A stretch of 64,000 nt of DNA from Reyranella sp. (lineage in GTDB: Bacteria > Pseudomonadota > Alphaproteobacteria > Reyranellales > Reyranellaceae): contig NZ_SCUT01000045.1 of assembly GCF_004297265.1 (NCBI RefSeq), positions 1 to 64,000 on the forward strand, given 5' to 3'. The notes under the pieces are model-generated. The model was not told where the DNA came from and did not search any database. It worked only from the letters and a program-made list of their open reading frames with translations. Positions within the stretch are counted from its first letter, which is position 1; every line of letters begins with the position of its first letter. This document shows positions 18,380 through 28,270 of this stretch, in pieces. A program made the translations under genes and the position numbers.

Positions 18380-19920
18380 GACGGCATGACGTCGAGCGTA
18401 TCGATCACCGCGCCGCCGGCGTCACGATGGCTGACCGTCATCACCCCTGACTTTCCGTCGATCTTCACATGCCCGAAGTGGCAGGAGCCCTCGAGCGGCG
18501 AAAGATCGAAGCGGCCGGGGGGCGGGACCTTCTGGAACACGACCTGCGGGCCGAACGTGCCGTCGAGCGCGTTGGGACCGAAGCCGCCGGCGCAGAGCGG
18601 GCCCGACACGAATTCGTAGAACGGCGTGAAGTCCTGGAAGGCGGCCCGTGCAGGGTCGTAGCGATGGGTCGCGGGATAATGCACATCCGCGGTGATCCAG
18701 TGCACGTTGCGGATGCCCTCGCGCTTGATGAAGGCGAGCAGTCCCGCGATCTCCAGTTCGCGGCCCAGCGGCGGGCCGTCATCGGCATTGGAGACGGCCT
18801 CGAAGCCGGACTTGCGGCGCCAGTCGTCGTAGACGACGAGGCCGAGGGGCATGTCGGCCGCGATGATCTTCCAGGTCGCGGTGGAGCCCTTGAGTGCCTG
18901 TTTCAGCCAGGCGACCTGTTCCAGACCGAGAAAAGCGGCTTCCGGGCCGGTCGCTTCCTGCCGATTGGCGCCGTTGGGTGCCCGGAAGCTCCGCATGTCG
19001 AGGCGGAAGAGGTCGAGGTGCGGCCCGAACGAGAATTTGCGATAGAGGCGCATCGGCCCGTCGAGCCCGTCGGCGAGGGGCATGAACTCGCGGAAGGCGC
19101 GCTCGGCGTGGCGCGCCAGCAGTCCGACGTCCTTCTCCCGATAGCGCACATCCTCGTCGAGGCGCTTCTCGCGGTACCAGTTGTCGACGACGTCATGATC
19201 GTCCCACAGGGCGATCATCGGGATTTCGGCGTTGAAGCGGCGCAGGTTGGCGTCGAGGAAATTGTAGAGGTGATTGCCGCGGAACTCGTCCAGCGTCTCG
19301 GCGATCTTCGACTTCGACTCGGTCGTGAGGTTCTTCCACACGCGTCCGTCGGGCAGTTTCTTTTCCGGCAAGAGTGGATCGTCTGCATAGATCGTGTCGC
19401 CGCAATGCACGAAGAAGTCGGGCGCCAGCGACCGCATCGTCTCGTAGATCGTCATGCCGCCAATGGCGGGATTGATGCCCCAGCCTTGGCCCACCGTATC
19501 GGCCGACCAGACGAAGCTCACATCGCCTTTGGTGGCTGGGGGAGTACGGAAGCGCCCGGTCACCCACTCGCTGATCGCCGCGTCGTTCGCGAGATCGGCA
19601 TAGGCAATGCGATAGAAGATCGTCTGGCCCGGCGGAAGGCCGGCCAGCCGCAGGCGCGACGTGTAGTCGGTCGCTTCGAGCGCCGTTGGTCCCTGGACAC
19701 GCGTTGCGCTGGCAAAGCTTTCCGTCGTTGCATGCTCGATGATCATGCGCGCCGGCCGGTCGGCGCGGCTCCACAGTGTCGCGCCGTCGCTACCGATATC
19801 GCCCGCTTGCACGCCTTGCAGCATCTGCGGCCGGGTGTCGGCGGGCCGGGCAAGGCCGGGAAGGGGCAGGGTCGTCAGAGCGCCCGCACCCAGAAGGGTG
19901 CGGCGTCTCAGGTTCGGCAT
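18376..19920 (-). CDS. phoD: PhoD-like alkaline phosphatase, Tat-exported
   Basis: 514 aa. A twin-arginine signal (MPNLRRRTLLGAGAL, cut probably after GLA near residue 24) suggests folded export with metals bound. An N-terminal PhoD_N-like domain (about 35-130) precedes the metallophosphatase domain: HCGDTIYADD near 175, WDDHDVVDNW near 242, and ITADVHYPATHRYD near 410 carry metal ligands. Family members hydrolyse phosphomono- and diesters with Ca/Fe centres for phosphate scavenging. It is convergent with era and divergent from recO. No pho-box was identified. Confidence 0.9.
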   Translation of the reverse strand: MPNLRRRTLLGAGALTTLPLPGLARPADTRPQMLQGVQAGDIGSDGATLWSRADRPARMIIEHATTESFASATRVQGPTALEATDYTSRLRLAGLPPGQTIFYRIAYADLANDAAISEWVTGRFRTPPATKGDVSFVWSADTVGQGWGINPAIGGMTIYETMRSLAPDFFVHCGDTIYADDPLLPEKKLPDGRVWKNLTTESKSKIAETLDEFRGNHLYNFLDANLRRFNAEIPMIALWDDHDVVDNWYREKRLDEDVRYREKDVGLLARHAERAFREFMPLADGLDGPMRLYRKFSFGPHLDLFRLDMRSFRAPNGANRQEATGPEAAFLGLEQVAWLKQALKGSTATWKIIAADMPLGLVVYDDWRRKSGFEAVSNADDGPPLGRELEIAGLLAFIKREGIRNVHWITADVHYPATHRYDPARAAFQDFTPFYEFVSGPLCAGGFGPNALDGTFGPQVVFQKVPPPGRFDLSPLEGSCHFGHVKIDGKSGVMTVSHRDAGGAVIDTLDVMPS

Positions 19921-19981
19921 ATCGACTTCGGCATCGGCCGGAACCTAGCGCGATTCACCGGGACGCGGCATACACGGACGC

Positions 19982-20698
19982 ATGGACTGGAACGACGAAG
20001 GCATCGTGCTGGCGGCGCGGTCTCACGGAGAGACGGGCCTCGTTGTATCGCTGCTGACGCGCGAGCACGGGCGGCATTCCGGTTTCGTGCCAGGCGGCGT
20101 ATCCCGGCGTGCCCGTCCCATCTGGCAGTCGGGCAACCTGGTCGAGGTCGGCTGGCGCGGGCGGCTTCCCGAACAGCTCGGCAACTACTCAGGCGAATTG
20201 CGCGAGCCGCACGCCGCGCGCGCCATGGACGATGCCTCCGAACTGGCCGGGCTCGCGGCGGCCTGCGCCGTCATCGATGCCGCCCTGCCAGAGCGCGAAC
20301 CGCATCCGGCGATGTTCGACGGGTTCAAGGCCTTCCTGGGCGTGCTCGGTCATCCCGGCTGGCCCACCATCTATGTCCGCCTCGAACTCGGCCTGCTGCA
20401 GGAGCTGGGCTTCGGCCTCGATCTCGAGAAATGCGCGGCCACGGGCTCGACCGATGACCTGGCCTATGTCTCGCCCCGGACGGGCCGCGCCGTCTCCCGC
20501 GCGGCCGCCGGACCCTACAAGGAGAAGCTGCTGCCGTTGCCGGGCTTTCTATCCACCGGCGGACCGTCGTCTGGTCGCGACGAGCTGCTCCAGGGCTTCG
20601 ATCTGACGGGGTTTTTCCTAGAACGGCACGTTTTTTGGCCGCACAACAAGCCCTTGCCTCCCGCCCGGTCGAGATTTATGGAATCGCTCCAACGCTAG
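19982..20698 (+). CDS. recO: DNA repair protein RecO
   Basis: 238 aa recombination mediator that anneals strands and loads RecA with RecF/RecR. The N-terminal OB fold (about 1-80) begins MDWNDEGIVLAARSHGETGLV. The C-terminal helical part includes LEKCAATGSTDDLAYVSP. Only one Cys of the zinc site seen in some RecO proteins is present, as is common in alphaproteobacteria. It closes the lepB-rnc-era-recO run; recR lies about 11 kb downstream in this window. Confidence 0.93.
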   Translation: MDWNDEGIVLAARSHGETGLVVSLLTREHGRHSGFVPGGVSRRARPIWQSGNLVEVGWRGRLPEQLGNYSGELREPHAARAMDDASELAGLAAACAVIDAALPEREPHPAMFDGFKAFLGVLGHPGWPTIYVRLELGLLQELGFGLDLEKCAATGSTDDLAYVSPRTGRAVSRAAAGPYKEKLLPLPGFLSTGGPSSGRDELLQGFDLTGFFLERHVFWPHNKPLPPARSRFMESLQR

Positions 20699-20750
20699 AT
20701 AAATCGGGCCACGGCAGGAACTGCGGCTCTTCCCCTCGTCACGCTGGTCC

Positions 20751-22991
20751 ATGGCAAAGCGCAACAACGTCGTCCAACTGGCCGAAGTGAAGCCGGTGCA
20801 ATTCGGAGACGCGCTCCGCGAGCGCTATCTGTCGTATGCGCTGTCGACCATCATGTCGCGGTCGCTGCCGGACGTGCGCGACGGGCTGAAGCCCGTGCAT
20901 CGCCGGCTGATGTACGCCATGCGCCAGCTTCGGCTCGATCCGAACAGCGCCTTCAAGAAGAGCGCCCGCGTCGTCGGCGACGTGATCGGCCAGTATCACC
21001 CGCATGGCGACCAGTCGATCTACGATGCGCTGGTGCGCCTCGCCCAGGAATTCGCCGCGCGCTATCCGCTGATCGAGGGGCAGGGCAACTTCGGAAACAT
21101 CGACGGCGATAATCCCGCCGCGATGCGCTACACCGAGGCGCGCCTCACCGAGGTGGCCGAGGCGCTGCTGGGCGGCATCGACGAGAATGCCGTCGACTTC
21201 CGGCCCAACTACGACGGCTCGACCGAAGAGCCGATCGTGCTGCCGGGCGGCTTCCCGAACCTGCTGGCCAACGGTGCTGCCGGCATTGCCGTCGGCATGG
21301 CGACCTCGATCCCGCCGCACAATGTCGGCGAACTCTGCGACGCGCTGCTGCATCTCATCAAGACGCCCAACTCCCGCATCGAGACGCTGGTCGACCTGGT
21401 GAAGGGCCCCGATTTCCCGACGGGCGGCATCCTGGTCGAGCCGCGGGAATCCATCGTCGAGGCCTACAGGACCGGCCGCGGCGCCTTCCGGCTGCGCGCC
21501 CGATGGGAAGTCGAGCAGCTGCCGCGCGGCCAGTACCGCATCGTCGTCACGCAGATCCCGTATCAGGTCCAGAAGGGCAAGCTGATCGAGCGGATCGCCG
21601 AGATCATCAATGCCAAGAAGCTGCCGATCCTCGAGGACGTGCGCGACGAGTCGGCCGACGACGTGCGCATCGTGCTGGAGCCGAAGACCGGCAACGTGCC
21701 GGCCGAGCTCCTGATGGAGCAGCTCTTCAAGCTGAGCGATCTCGAGACGCGGTTCCCGCTGAACCTCAATGTCCTCGACAAGGACAACACGCCGCGCGTC
21801 ATGGACCTGCGCGAGGCGCTGCAGGCCTTCCTCGACCACCGGCGCGAGGTGCTGGTGCGCCGTTCGACCTTCCGGCTGGCCGCGATCGAGCGACGCCTGG
21901 AGATCCTCGACGGCTACCTGATCGCCTATCTGAACCTCGACAAGCTGATCAAGATCATCCGCGAGGAGGACGAGCCCAAGCCCAAGATGATCAAGGCTTT
22001 CGGGCTCACCGACCTGCAGGCCGAGGCGATCCTGAACATGCGCCTGCGCGCTCTGCGCCGGCTCGAGGAATTCGAGATCCGCGGCGAGCACAAGAAGCTC
22101 AGCGCCGAGCGCAAGGACCTGAAGGCCCTCCTGAAGAGCGATGAGCTTCAGTGGAACGCGATCGCCGACGAGGTGCGCGAGACCAAGAAGAAGTTCGGCG
22201 GCAAGACCGAGCTCGGTCGCCGCCGCACGGAGCTGGCCGATGCGCCGGCCGAGATCGAGCATGCGATCGAGGATTTCGTCGAGCGTGAGCCGGTGACGGT
22301 GATCTTGTCCGAAAAGGGCTGGATCCGCGCGGCCAAGGGCCATCTCGATGACAAGGCCGCCGGCGAACTGAAGTACAAGGAAGGCGATACGGCGCGCTTC
22401 GCCATCCACGCCCAGTCGACCGACAGGATTCTGTTGTTCGGGACCAACGGCCGCTTCTACACGGTGGGCTGTGATCGCCTGCCGAGCGCTCGCGGCCATG
22501 GTGAGCCGATCCGGCTGATGATCGAGCTGGGCAACGACCAGGACATCGTCCAGCTCGAAGTCCTGAAGGGCGGCCGGAAGTTCCTCGTGGCGTCCGATGC
22601 CGGACGCGGCTTCGTCGTGCCGGAGGACGAGGTCGTGGCGCAGACCAAGAACGGCAAGGGGGTGCTGACCCTCGCCGACAAGGAGAGGGCGCAGGCCTTT
22701 GGCGTCGTACCCGAAGGCGCAAACTCCATCGCCGTGCTGAGCGAAGGTCGCAAGCTGCTGATCTTCCCCCTCGACCAGGTGCCCGAAATGGGCCGCGGCC
22801 GCGGCGTGCTGCTGCAGAAGTCGAAGGGCGACCGGCTGTCGGATGCGCAGGCCTTCGTCCTTTCGGAAGGGCTGCCGTGGGGCAACCGGACCATTCCGGC
22901 GGCTGAGCTGAAGTTCTGGCGGGGCGAGCGCGCCCAGGCAGGGCGCATGCCGGAGAAGGGCTGGCCACGGGCCAAACGCTTCAAGGATTGA
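20751..22991 (+). CDS. parC: DNA topoisomerase IV subunit A
   Basis: 746 aa. The catalytic Tyr127 lies in [28 protein letters not shown] and [14 protein letters not shown] are family signatures. [10 protein letters not shown] and the short, weakly conserved C-terminal beta-propeller (about 500-740), with no GyrA-box, favour ParC over GyrA. The residue after HPHGD is Gln, where GyrA normally has Ser; this appears natural in alphaproteobacterial ParC. Its partner parE is not in the window. Confidence 0.93.
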   Translation: MAKRNNVVQLAEVKPVQFGDALRERYLSYALSTIMSRSLPDVRDGLKPVHRRLMYAMRQLRLDPNSAFKKSARVVGDVIGQYHPHGDQSIYDALVRLAQEFAARYPLIEGQGNFGNIDGDNPAAMRYTEARLTEVAEALLGGIDENAVDFRPNYDGSTEEPIVLPGGFPNLLANGAAGIAVGMATSIPPHNVGELCDALLHLIKTPNSRIETLVDLVKGPDFPTGGILVEPRESIVEAYRTGRGAFRLRARWEVEQLPRGQYRIVVTQIPYQVQKGKLIERIAEIINAKKLPILEDVRDESADDVRIVLEPKTGNVPAELLMEQLFKLSDLETRFPLNLNVLDKDNTPRVMDLREALQAFLDHRREVLVRRSTFRLAAIERRLEILDGYLIAYLNLDKLIKIIREEDEPKPKMIKAFGLTDLQAEAILNMRLRALRRLEEFEIRGEHKKLSAERKDLKALLKSDELQWNAIADEVRETKKKFGGKTELGRRRTELADAPAEIEHAIEDFVEREPVTVILSEKGWIRAAKGHLDDKAAGELKYKEGDTARFAIHAQSTDRILLFGTNGRFYTVGCDRLPSARGHGEPIRLMIELGNDQDIVQLEVLKGGRKFLVASDAGRGFVVPEDEVVAQTKNGKGVLTLADKERAQAFGVVPEGANSIAVLSEGRKLLIFPLDQVPEMGRGRGVLLQKSKGDRLSDAQAFVLSEGLPWGNRTIPAAELKFWRGERAQAGRMPEKGWPRAKRFKD

Positions 22992-22993
22992 GA

Positions 22994-23800
22994 ATGGACC
23001 TGACGCTGATCTGGAAGGCGCTGCTGATCGGCGTTGTCGAAGGTCTCACCGAGTTCCTGCCCGTCTCGTCGACGGGCCACATCATCCTCGCCGAGGAACT
23101 GCTCGACTTCCAGGGGCCGCCGGGCAAGGTCTTCGAGATCGTGATCCAGCTCGGCGCGATCCTTGCCGTCTGTCTGCTCTACCGCGCGAAGATCTGGGCC
23201 ACCGCGATGGGTGTCCTGGAGCGGGACAGGCAGGCGACACGATTTGCATTGGCCATTCTGGTGGCGTTCCTGCCGGCCGCGATCGTGGGCGTCGCGGCTC
23301 ATAAATACATCAAATCCGTGTTGTTCAGCCCTTGGGTGGTTGCCATCTCGCTGATCGTGGGGGGCGTGGCGATCCTGGTGATCGAGAGATTCGCGCAGAG
23401 GCCGCGCATCAAGAGCGTGGACGACATTGGCTTGAAGACGGCGCTCTACATCGGCCTCTGCCAGTGCGTGGCGATGATCCCGGGTGTGTCGCGGTCAGGC
23501 GCAACGATCATGGGGGCGCGGATTTTCCGCGTGGATCGTGCGACGGCGGCCGAGTTCTCGTTCTTTCTCGCGATGCCCACAATGCTTGGGGCGACCGTCT
23601 ACGACCTCTACAAGAACTGGTCGTCGTTGAGCTGGGATCACGGCGGCGTGATCGCGCTGGGCTTCGTCGCCGCCTTCGTCGCGGCGATACTCGTCGTAAG
23701 GGCATTCGTTCACTTCATCAGCCGCCACGGCTTTACCGTTTTTGCCTGGTACCGCATTGCAGTGGGCGCATTGGCGCTCACCTTATTGCTCATGCATTGA
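22994..23800 (+). CDS. uppP: Undecaprenyl-diphosphatase
   Basis: Multi-pass inner-membrane enzyme recycling undecaprenyl pyrophosphate for cell-wall synthesis; confers bacitracin tolerance. 268 aa from ATG 22994, two bases after the parC stop. VVEGLTEFLPVSSTGH near residue 15-30 and PGVSRSGATIMGA near 160-172 are the two conserved active-site boxes. About eight hydrophobic segments are visible. Confidence 0.95.
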   Translation: MDLTLIWKALLIGVVEGLTEFLPVSSTGHIILAEELLDFQGPPGKVFEIVIQLGAILAVCLLYRAKIWATAMGVLERDRQATRFALAILVAFLPAAIVGVAAHKYIKSVLFSPWVVAISLIVGGVAILVIERFAQRPRIKSVDDIGLKTALYIGLCQCVAMIPGVSRSGATIMGARIFRVDRATAAEFSFFLAMPTMLGATVYDLYKNWSSLSWDHGGVIALGFVAAFVAAILVVRAFVHFISRHGFTVFAWYRIAVGALALTLLLMH

Positions 23801-23892
23801 GCCTTTCTTCCGGTGCAGCGCGCATGTCATATGCCGCGCAAATCAGGCGGCATACGTGTCGTCCTGCAACATGAGTTGGGAGTCCTAGTTTC

Positions 23893-24999
23893 ATGCAACG
23901 TCGTAAATTCGTCCGCACGGCCGGCATCGGCACCGCTGCGGTTGCCGCCACCGGAGCGCTCGCGGCGCCGGCCATCGCGCAGTCCGCGCCCGAGCTGAAG
24001 TGGCGCATGGCGTCGAGCTTCCCGAAGTCGCTCGACACGATCTTCGGTTCTGGCGAACTCTTCACGAAGTACGTCTCCGATGCGACCGACGGCAAGTTCC
24101 AGATCCGCCTGTTCGCCGCCGGTGAAATCGTTCCCGGCCTGCAGGTCGCCGACGCCGTCCAGAACGGCACGGTCGAGATGGGCCACACCGCTTCGTACTA
24201 CTATGTCGGCAAGGACCTGACCTTCGCGCTCGACTGCGCCGTGCCGTTCGGCCTGAACGCCCGCCAGCAGGATGCCTGGTGGAACTGGGGCGGCGGTCGT
24301 CAGGCGATGAACGACTTCTTCAAGGACTACAACATCCACTCGATTCCCTGCGGCAACACCGGCGCTCAGATGGGCGGCTGGTTCCGCAAGGAGATCAAGA
24401 CCGTCGAGGATCTCAAGGGCCTGAAGTTCCGCGTCAGCGGCTTCGCGGGTGAGGTGCTCACCAAGCTCGGCGTGGTGCCGCAGCAGATCGCCGGTGGCGA
24501 CATCTATCCGGCGCTCGAGAAGGGCACGATCGACGCGGCGGAGTGGGTCGGTCCGTACGACGACCAGAAGCTCGGCTTCAACAAGGTCGCGCCCTATTAC
24601 TACTATCCGGGCTGGTGGGAAGCCGGCCCGCAGCTCTCGGCCTATGTGAACCTGGCCAAGTGGGCGGAGCTGCCGAAGTCGTATCAGGCCATCATCGAGG
24701 CAGCCGCCGCCAAGGCGCACACCTCGATGCTGTCGAAGTACGATGCCCAGAACCCGAAGGCCGTTCGCGAGCTGGTCGGCGCCGGCACCAAGCTGCTGCC
24801 GTTCTCGCCGCAGATCCTCGAGGCCTGCTACAACGCGACCAACGACCTCTTCGCGCAGCTCAACGAGAAGAACCCGAAGTGGAAGAAGATCTTCGAATCG
24901 TGGAAGCCCTTCCGCGCCGAGGAGGTCCTGTGGTTCCGCGTCGCCGAGAACACGATGGACAATTTCATGGCGCGCCAGTCGGCGGCCAACAAGCTCTAG
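23893..24999 (+). CDS. dctP: TRAP transporter solute receptor DctP, copy 1
   Basis: Periplasmic receptor of a TRAP importer, 368 aa. The start MQRRKFVRTAG is a Tat signal with cut likely after AIAQ (about 30). PAGEI-like AAGEIVPG near 76, GLKFRVSGFAGEV near 176, and EWVGPYDD near 216 with YYYPGWWE near 236 resemble the TakP/alpha-keto acid and lactate-type receptors. First of three tandem paralogues; GGGAG lies upstream, and its own hairpin terminator follows at 25021. Ligand cannot be fixed; a 2-oxo or 2-hydroxy acid is inferred. Confidence 0.92.
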   Translation: MQRRKFVRTAGIGTAAVAATGALAAPAIAQSAPELKWRMASSFPKSLDTIFGSGELFTKYVSDATDGKFQIRLFAAGEIVPGLQVADAVQNGTVEMGHTASYYYVGKDLTFALDCAVPFGLNARQQDAWWNWGGGRQAMNDFFKDYNIHSIPCGNTGAQMGGWFRKEIKTVEDLKGLKFRVSGFAGEVLTKLGVVPQQIAGGDIYPALEKGTIDAAEWVGPYDDQKLGFNKVAPYYYYPGWWEAGPQLSAYVNLAKWAELPKSYQAIIEAAAAKAHTSMLSKYDAQNPKAVRELVGAGTKLLPFSPQILEACYNATNDLFAQLNEKNPKWKKIFESWKPFRAEEVLWFRVAENTMDNFMARQSAANKL

Positions 25000-25020
25000 G
25001 CTTCACCGCCCCAGACCTGG

Positions 25021-25049
25021 AAAACCCCGCTTCGGCGGGGTTTTCTTTG
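25021..25049 (+). terminator. Rho-independent terminator after dctP copy 1
   Basis: AAAACCCCGC and GCGGGGTTTT form a 10-bp stem around a TTCG tetraloop, followed by CTTTG. It isolates copy 1 from copy 2. Confidence 0.88.
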
Positions 25050-25174
25050 TCTGCATGCTCCCGGCACCTGCTTTTCATCGCCGTTGCGCTATGCGATAAA
25101 CGACACCAACAAGGTGTGGTTCGCGTGGCAGAAGTCGCGCGTTCGGTAAGCAAAAGAGTTAGGGAGATAAACAA

Positions 25175-26281
25175 ATGCAACGTCGCAAATTCCTGCGCAC
25201 GGCCGGTGTCGGCGGTGCGACGGTTGCCGCTGCCGGCGCCCTGGCCGCTCCGGCGGTCGCCCAATCGATGCCCGAAGTGAAGTGGCGCCTGGCGTCCAGC
25301 TTCCCCAAGTCCCTCGACACGATCTATGGCGCCGGCGAATTCTTCGCCAAGCGCGTCGCGGCACTCACCGACAACAAGTTCCAGATCCGGGTCTTCGCGG
25401 CGGGCGAGATTGTTCCAGGCCTGCAGGTCGTCGACGCCGTCCAGAATGAAACGGTCGAGTGCGGCCATACGGCGGCCTACTACTATGTCGGCAAGGATCC
25501 GACCTTTGCCTTCGATACGGCGCTGCCGTTCGGCCTCAACACCCGCCAGCACAATGCCTGGGTCTATTTCGGTGGCGGCCTCGAGCTGATGCGGGACTTC
25601 TACAAGGAGTATAAGCTGATCTCCTTCCTGATGAGCCATACCGGTGCCCAGATGGGCGGCTGGTGGCGCAAGGAGATCAAGACGCCCGAGGACATGAAGG
25701 GCGTGAAGATGCGCATCGGCGGCTTCGCCGGCCAGGTGATGGCGAAGCTCGGCGTGGTGCCACAGCAGATCGCCGGTGGCGACATCTACCCTGCGCTCGA
25801 AAAGGGCACGATCGACGCGGCGGAGTGGGTCGGTCCGTACGACGACCAGAAGCTCGGCTTCAACAAGGTCGCGCCCTATTACTACTATCCGGGCTGGTGG
25901 GAAGGCTGCGCGGCCCTGTCGCTCTACTGCGGCGAGAAGGCGTTCGCGGCCTTGCCGCCGATGTACAAGGAGGCGATCGCCGTGGCCTCCGGTGACACGG
26001 TGAGCTGGTCGGTCGCCAAGTACGACGCCCAGAACCCGCGCGCCCTGCGCGAGCTGGTGGCGGCCGGCACGAAGTTCCTGCCATTCCCGCAGTCGGTGAT
26101 GGAAGCATGCTTCGGCGCCGCGAACGAACTCTATGCCGAGACCATCGCCAAGAACCCGAAGTTCAAGAAGGTCTACGATTCCTGGAAGCCGTTCCGGAAC
26201 GAGGAGGTTCTCTGGTTCCGCGTGGCCGAGAACACGTTCGACAACTTCATGGCGCGCCAGTCGGCTGCCAACAAGCTTTAG
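25175..26281 (+). CDS. dctP: TRAP transporter solute receptor DctP, copy 2
   Basis: 368 aa, the same length as copy 1 and aligned to it without visible gaps. Tat signal MQRRKFLRTAG. AAGEIVPG, KMRIGGFAGQV, EWVGPYDD and YYYPGWWE match copy 1. A 103-base block (25802-25904) is identical in DNA to 24520-24622 of copy 1, while flanking third positions differ. GGGAG is found before the ATG. A terminator at 26305 follows. No membrane subunit is adjacent on this strand; dctQM converge from 30.4 kb. Confidence 0.92.
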   Translation: MQRRKFLRTAGVGGATVAAAGALAAPAVAQSMPEVKWRLASSFPKSLDTIYGAGEFFAKRVAALTDNKFQIRVFAAGEIVPGLQVVDAVQNETVECGHTAAYYYVGKDPTFAFDTALPFGLNTRQHNAWVYFGGGLELMRDFYKEYKLISFLMSHTGAQMGGWWRKEIKTPEDMKGVKMRIGGFAGQVMAKLGVVPQQIAGGDIYPALEKGTIDAAEWVGPYDDQKLGFNKVAPYYYYPGWWEGCAALSLYCGEKAFAALPPMYKEAIAVASGDTVSWSVAKYDAQNPRALRELVAAGTKFLPFPQSVMEACFGAANELYAETIAKNPKFKKVYDSWKPFRNEEVLWFRVAENTFDNFMARQSAANKL

Positions 26282-26304
26282 AACCTCCGGCCCCCGGCCG
26301 GTCG

Positions 26305-26330
26305 AAAGCCCCGCTTCGGCGGGGCTTTTT
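26305..26330 (+). terminator. Rho-independent terminator after dctP copy 2
   Basis: AAAGCCCCGC and GCGGGGCTTT form the stem around TTCG; the T-run ends near 26330. Nearly the same stem as the terminator after copy 1. Confidence 0.88.
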
Positions 26331-26476
26331 GGTGTCGGAGCGGATCAATTCACGCCGAAACATTGCATATATTTAAGGATTTTCCGGCAGGCGGGCGCTT
26401 TTCAAAGTCAATTTCGCATGCCAGTGTTGCAGGGCTGAAGGGGGCCATGAAGGCAACCACGGGAGGAAAGAGAATC

Positions 26477-27580
26477 ATGCAACGTAGGAAATTCATCAGG
26501 ACAGCGGGCGTTGGCGCCGCGGGCGTAGCGGCGGCTTCCACGATTGCCGCGCCGGCCATTGCCCAGAGCATGCCGGAAGTGAAGTGGCGTCTGACGTCCA
26601 GCTTCCCCAAGTCGCTCGACACGCTCTACGGCGGCTCCGAGCTGTTCGCAAAGATCGTCGGTGAGATGTCGGACGGCAAGTTCCAGATCCGTCCCTTCGC
26701 CGCCGGCGAAATCGTTCCCGGCCTGCAGGTTGCGGATGCGGTGCAGAACGGCACGGTCGAGGCCGGCCAGACGGCCGCCTACTACTATTTCGGAAAGCAT
26801 CCGAACTTCGTGTTCGAGACCGGCCTGCCGTTCTCGATGAACCAGCGCCAGTATTATGCCTGGCTGGAATTCGGTGGCGGCCACGAACTGATCAACGACT
26901 TCTACAAGGAGTACAATTTCCGCTCCCTGACCTTTGGCGGCACGGGCTGCCAGATGGGCGGCTGGTTCCGCAAGGAAATCAAGTCGATGGACGACATGAA
27001 GGGCCTGAAGTTCCGCGTCGGCGGATTCGCGGGCCTGATCCTGACGCGCCTCGGCGTGGTGCCGCAGCAGATCGCCGGCGGCGACATCTATCCGGCGCTC
27101 GAGAAGGGCACGATCGACGCGTGTGAATGGGTCGGTCCGTACGACGACGAGAAGCTCGGCTTCAACAAGGTCGCCAAGTACTACTACTATCCTGGCTGGT
27201 GGGAAGGCGCGTCGGTCGGTTCGCTCTACATCAACAACGAAGCATGGGCGAAGCTGCCGAAGCCCTACCAGGCGATGGTCGAGGCCGCGGCCGGTCGGGT
27301 CACCTCCTGGATGGTGCCCAAGTACGACGCGGGAAATCCGCCCGCGCTGCGCCGCCTCGTGGCGGCCGGGACCGAACTGCGTCCATTCCCGCGCGCCGTC
27401 CTCGAGCCGTGCTTCCTGGAAGCGTACAAGTACTACGATGAACTCTCGGCCAAGGATCCGAAGTTCAAGAAGATCTACGACAACATGAAGGCCTTCCGCG
27501 CCGACGAGAACCTGTGGTTCCGCGTTGCCGAGAACACCTTCGACAATTTCAACTTCTCGATGTCGGCCCAAGGCCGCTAG
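26477..27580 (+). CDS. dctP: TRAP transporter solute receptor DctP, copy 3
   Basis: 367 aa. ATG 26477 is preferred over an upstream in-frame ATG because GGGAGGAAAG lies 7 bases before it and the Tat signal MQRRKFIRTAG starts there. The core matches copies 1 and 2 (AAGEIVPG, KFRVGGFAGLI, EWVGPYDD, YYYPGWWE), but it is the most diverged: Cys precedes EWVGP, and the end reads NFNFSMSAQGR where the others read NFMARQSAANKL. This hints at a shifted ligand range. A strong terminator follows at 27598. Confidence 0.91.
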   Translation: MQRRKFIRTAGVGAAGVAAASTIAAPAIAQSMPEVKWRLTSSFPKSLDTLYGGSELFAKIVGEMSDGKFQIRPFAAGEIVPGLQVADAVQNGTVEAGQTAAYYYFGKHPNFVFETGLPFSMNQRQYYAWLEFGGGHELINDFYKEYNFRSLTFGGTGCQMGGWFRKEIKSMDDMKGLKFRVGGFAGLILTRLGVVPQQIAGGDIYPALEKGTIDACEWVGPYDDEKLGFNKVAKYYYYPGWWEGASVGSLYINNEAWAKLPKPYQAMVEAAAGRVTSWMVPKYDAGNPPALRRLVAAGTELRPFPRAVLEPCFLEAYKYYDELSAKDPKFKKIYDNMKAFRADENLWFRVAENTFDNFNFSMSAQGR

Positions 27581-27597
27581 CAGGAAGCCTGATAGAA

Positions 27598-27629
27598 GAA
27601 GCCCCGCCGGTTGGCGGGGCTTTTTTGTT
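27598..27629 (+). terminator. Rho-independent terminator after dctP copy 3
   Basis: AAGCCCCGCC and GGCGGGGCTT form a stem around GGTT, followed by TTTTTTGTTG. Confidence 0.9.
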
Positions 27630-27706
27630 GCCCTTGCGGCAGGAAGGGGCCGCCTGCGCGCGAAGCGTCTGAAGCCAGCCGCTTCTGCCGGACGAGACGG
27701 CGTGAC

Positions 27707-28192
27707 CTAAAATGTCTTCACCATGTAGACCCTGGTATGAGGGTCGAGCCCGTGGTCGGGTGGACCATGGCGCACGATCTCGAAGCCGTGTCGTTGGTAG
27801 AGGCGAATGTTGGCCATCGCCATCTCGGCGGTTTCGAGTGACAGGCTGCCAAGGCCACGTGCTCGCGCCATCTCGTCGATCTGCTCCAGCAGCCAGCTCC
27901 CGACGCCGGTGCCTTGTCTCACTGGATCCACGGCGATCGTGTGAATGTAGAGGTCTTTCGCCTGAGGCTTGGTCCTGACAGCACCGACGATGCGCTCCCC
28001 ATCCAGAGCGATGTAAATCTCGCCGCGCCCGAGTTCCGCCGCAAATCGCTCCCGCTCTTCGGCATATTCAGCAGATTCATCGGTAGGAAAGTCGCGCCCC
28101 AAGGCGCGTAGATAGGGCGTGAAGGCTGCGCGTATGACGCGCACGACCTCTTCGCCTTCTGCAAGCATCGCCGTCCTGAAGGTCAGCACCAT
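27707..28192 (-). CDS. GNAT family N-acetyltransferase
   Basis: 161 aa from ATG 28192 (MVLTFRTAM). The acetyl-CoA binding motif is IHTIAVDPVRQGTGVGSWLLEQ (split: TIAVDP, then RQGTGVG) near residue 90-110, and LYQRHGFEIV near 140 is the usual final segment. Substrate unknown. An upstream in-frame start at 28249 would run through the dctM terminator, so it was rejected. It lies downstream of dctQM on the same strand but after a terminator, so it probably has its own promoter. Confidence 0.85.
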   Translation of the reverse strand: MVLTFRTAMLAEGEEVVRVIRAAFTPYLRALGRDFPTDESAEYAEERERFAAELGRGEIYIALDGERIVGAVRTKPQAKDLYIHTIAVDPVRQGTGVGSWLLEQIDEMARARGLGSLSLETAEMAMANIRLYQRHGFEIVRHGPPDHGLDPHTRVYMVKTF

Positions 28193-28206
28193 GGGCGCAG
28201 AATACC

Positions 28207-28240
28207 AAACAAAACGCCCGCCGGTGCGGCCGGCGGGCGT
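28207..28240 (-). terminator. Rho-independent terminator of the dctQM operon
   Basis: Read on the minus strand, CGCCCGCCGG and CCGGCGGGCG form a 10-bp stem (28215-28224 with 28230-28239) followed by TTTTGTTT. It lies about 30 bases after the dctM stop. Confidence 0.9.
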
Positions 28241-28270
28241 GTCGTTCAATCCGTGGACCGGATGCCCACG

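Noticed and set aside
20991..21035. Quinolone-resistance substitution in parC (Gln after HPHGD)
   Set aside because: [11 protein letters not shown] appears to be the natural form in alphaproteobacterial ParC, not an acquired change.
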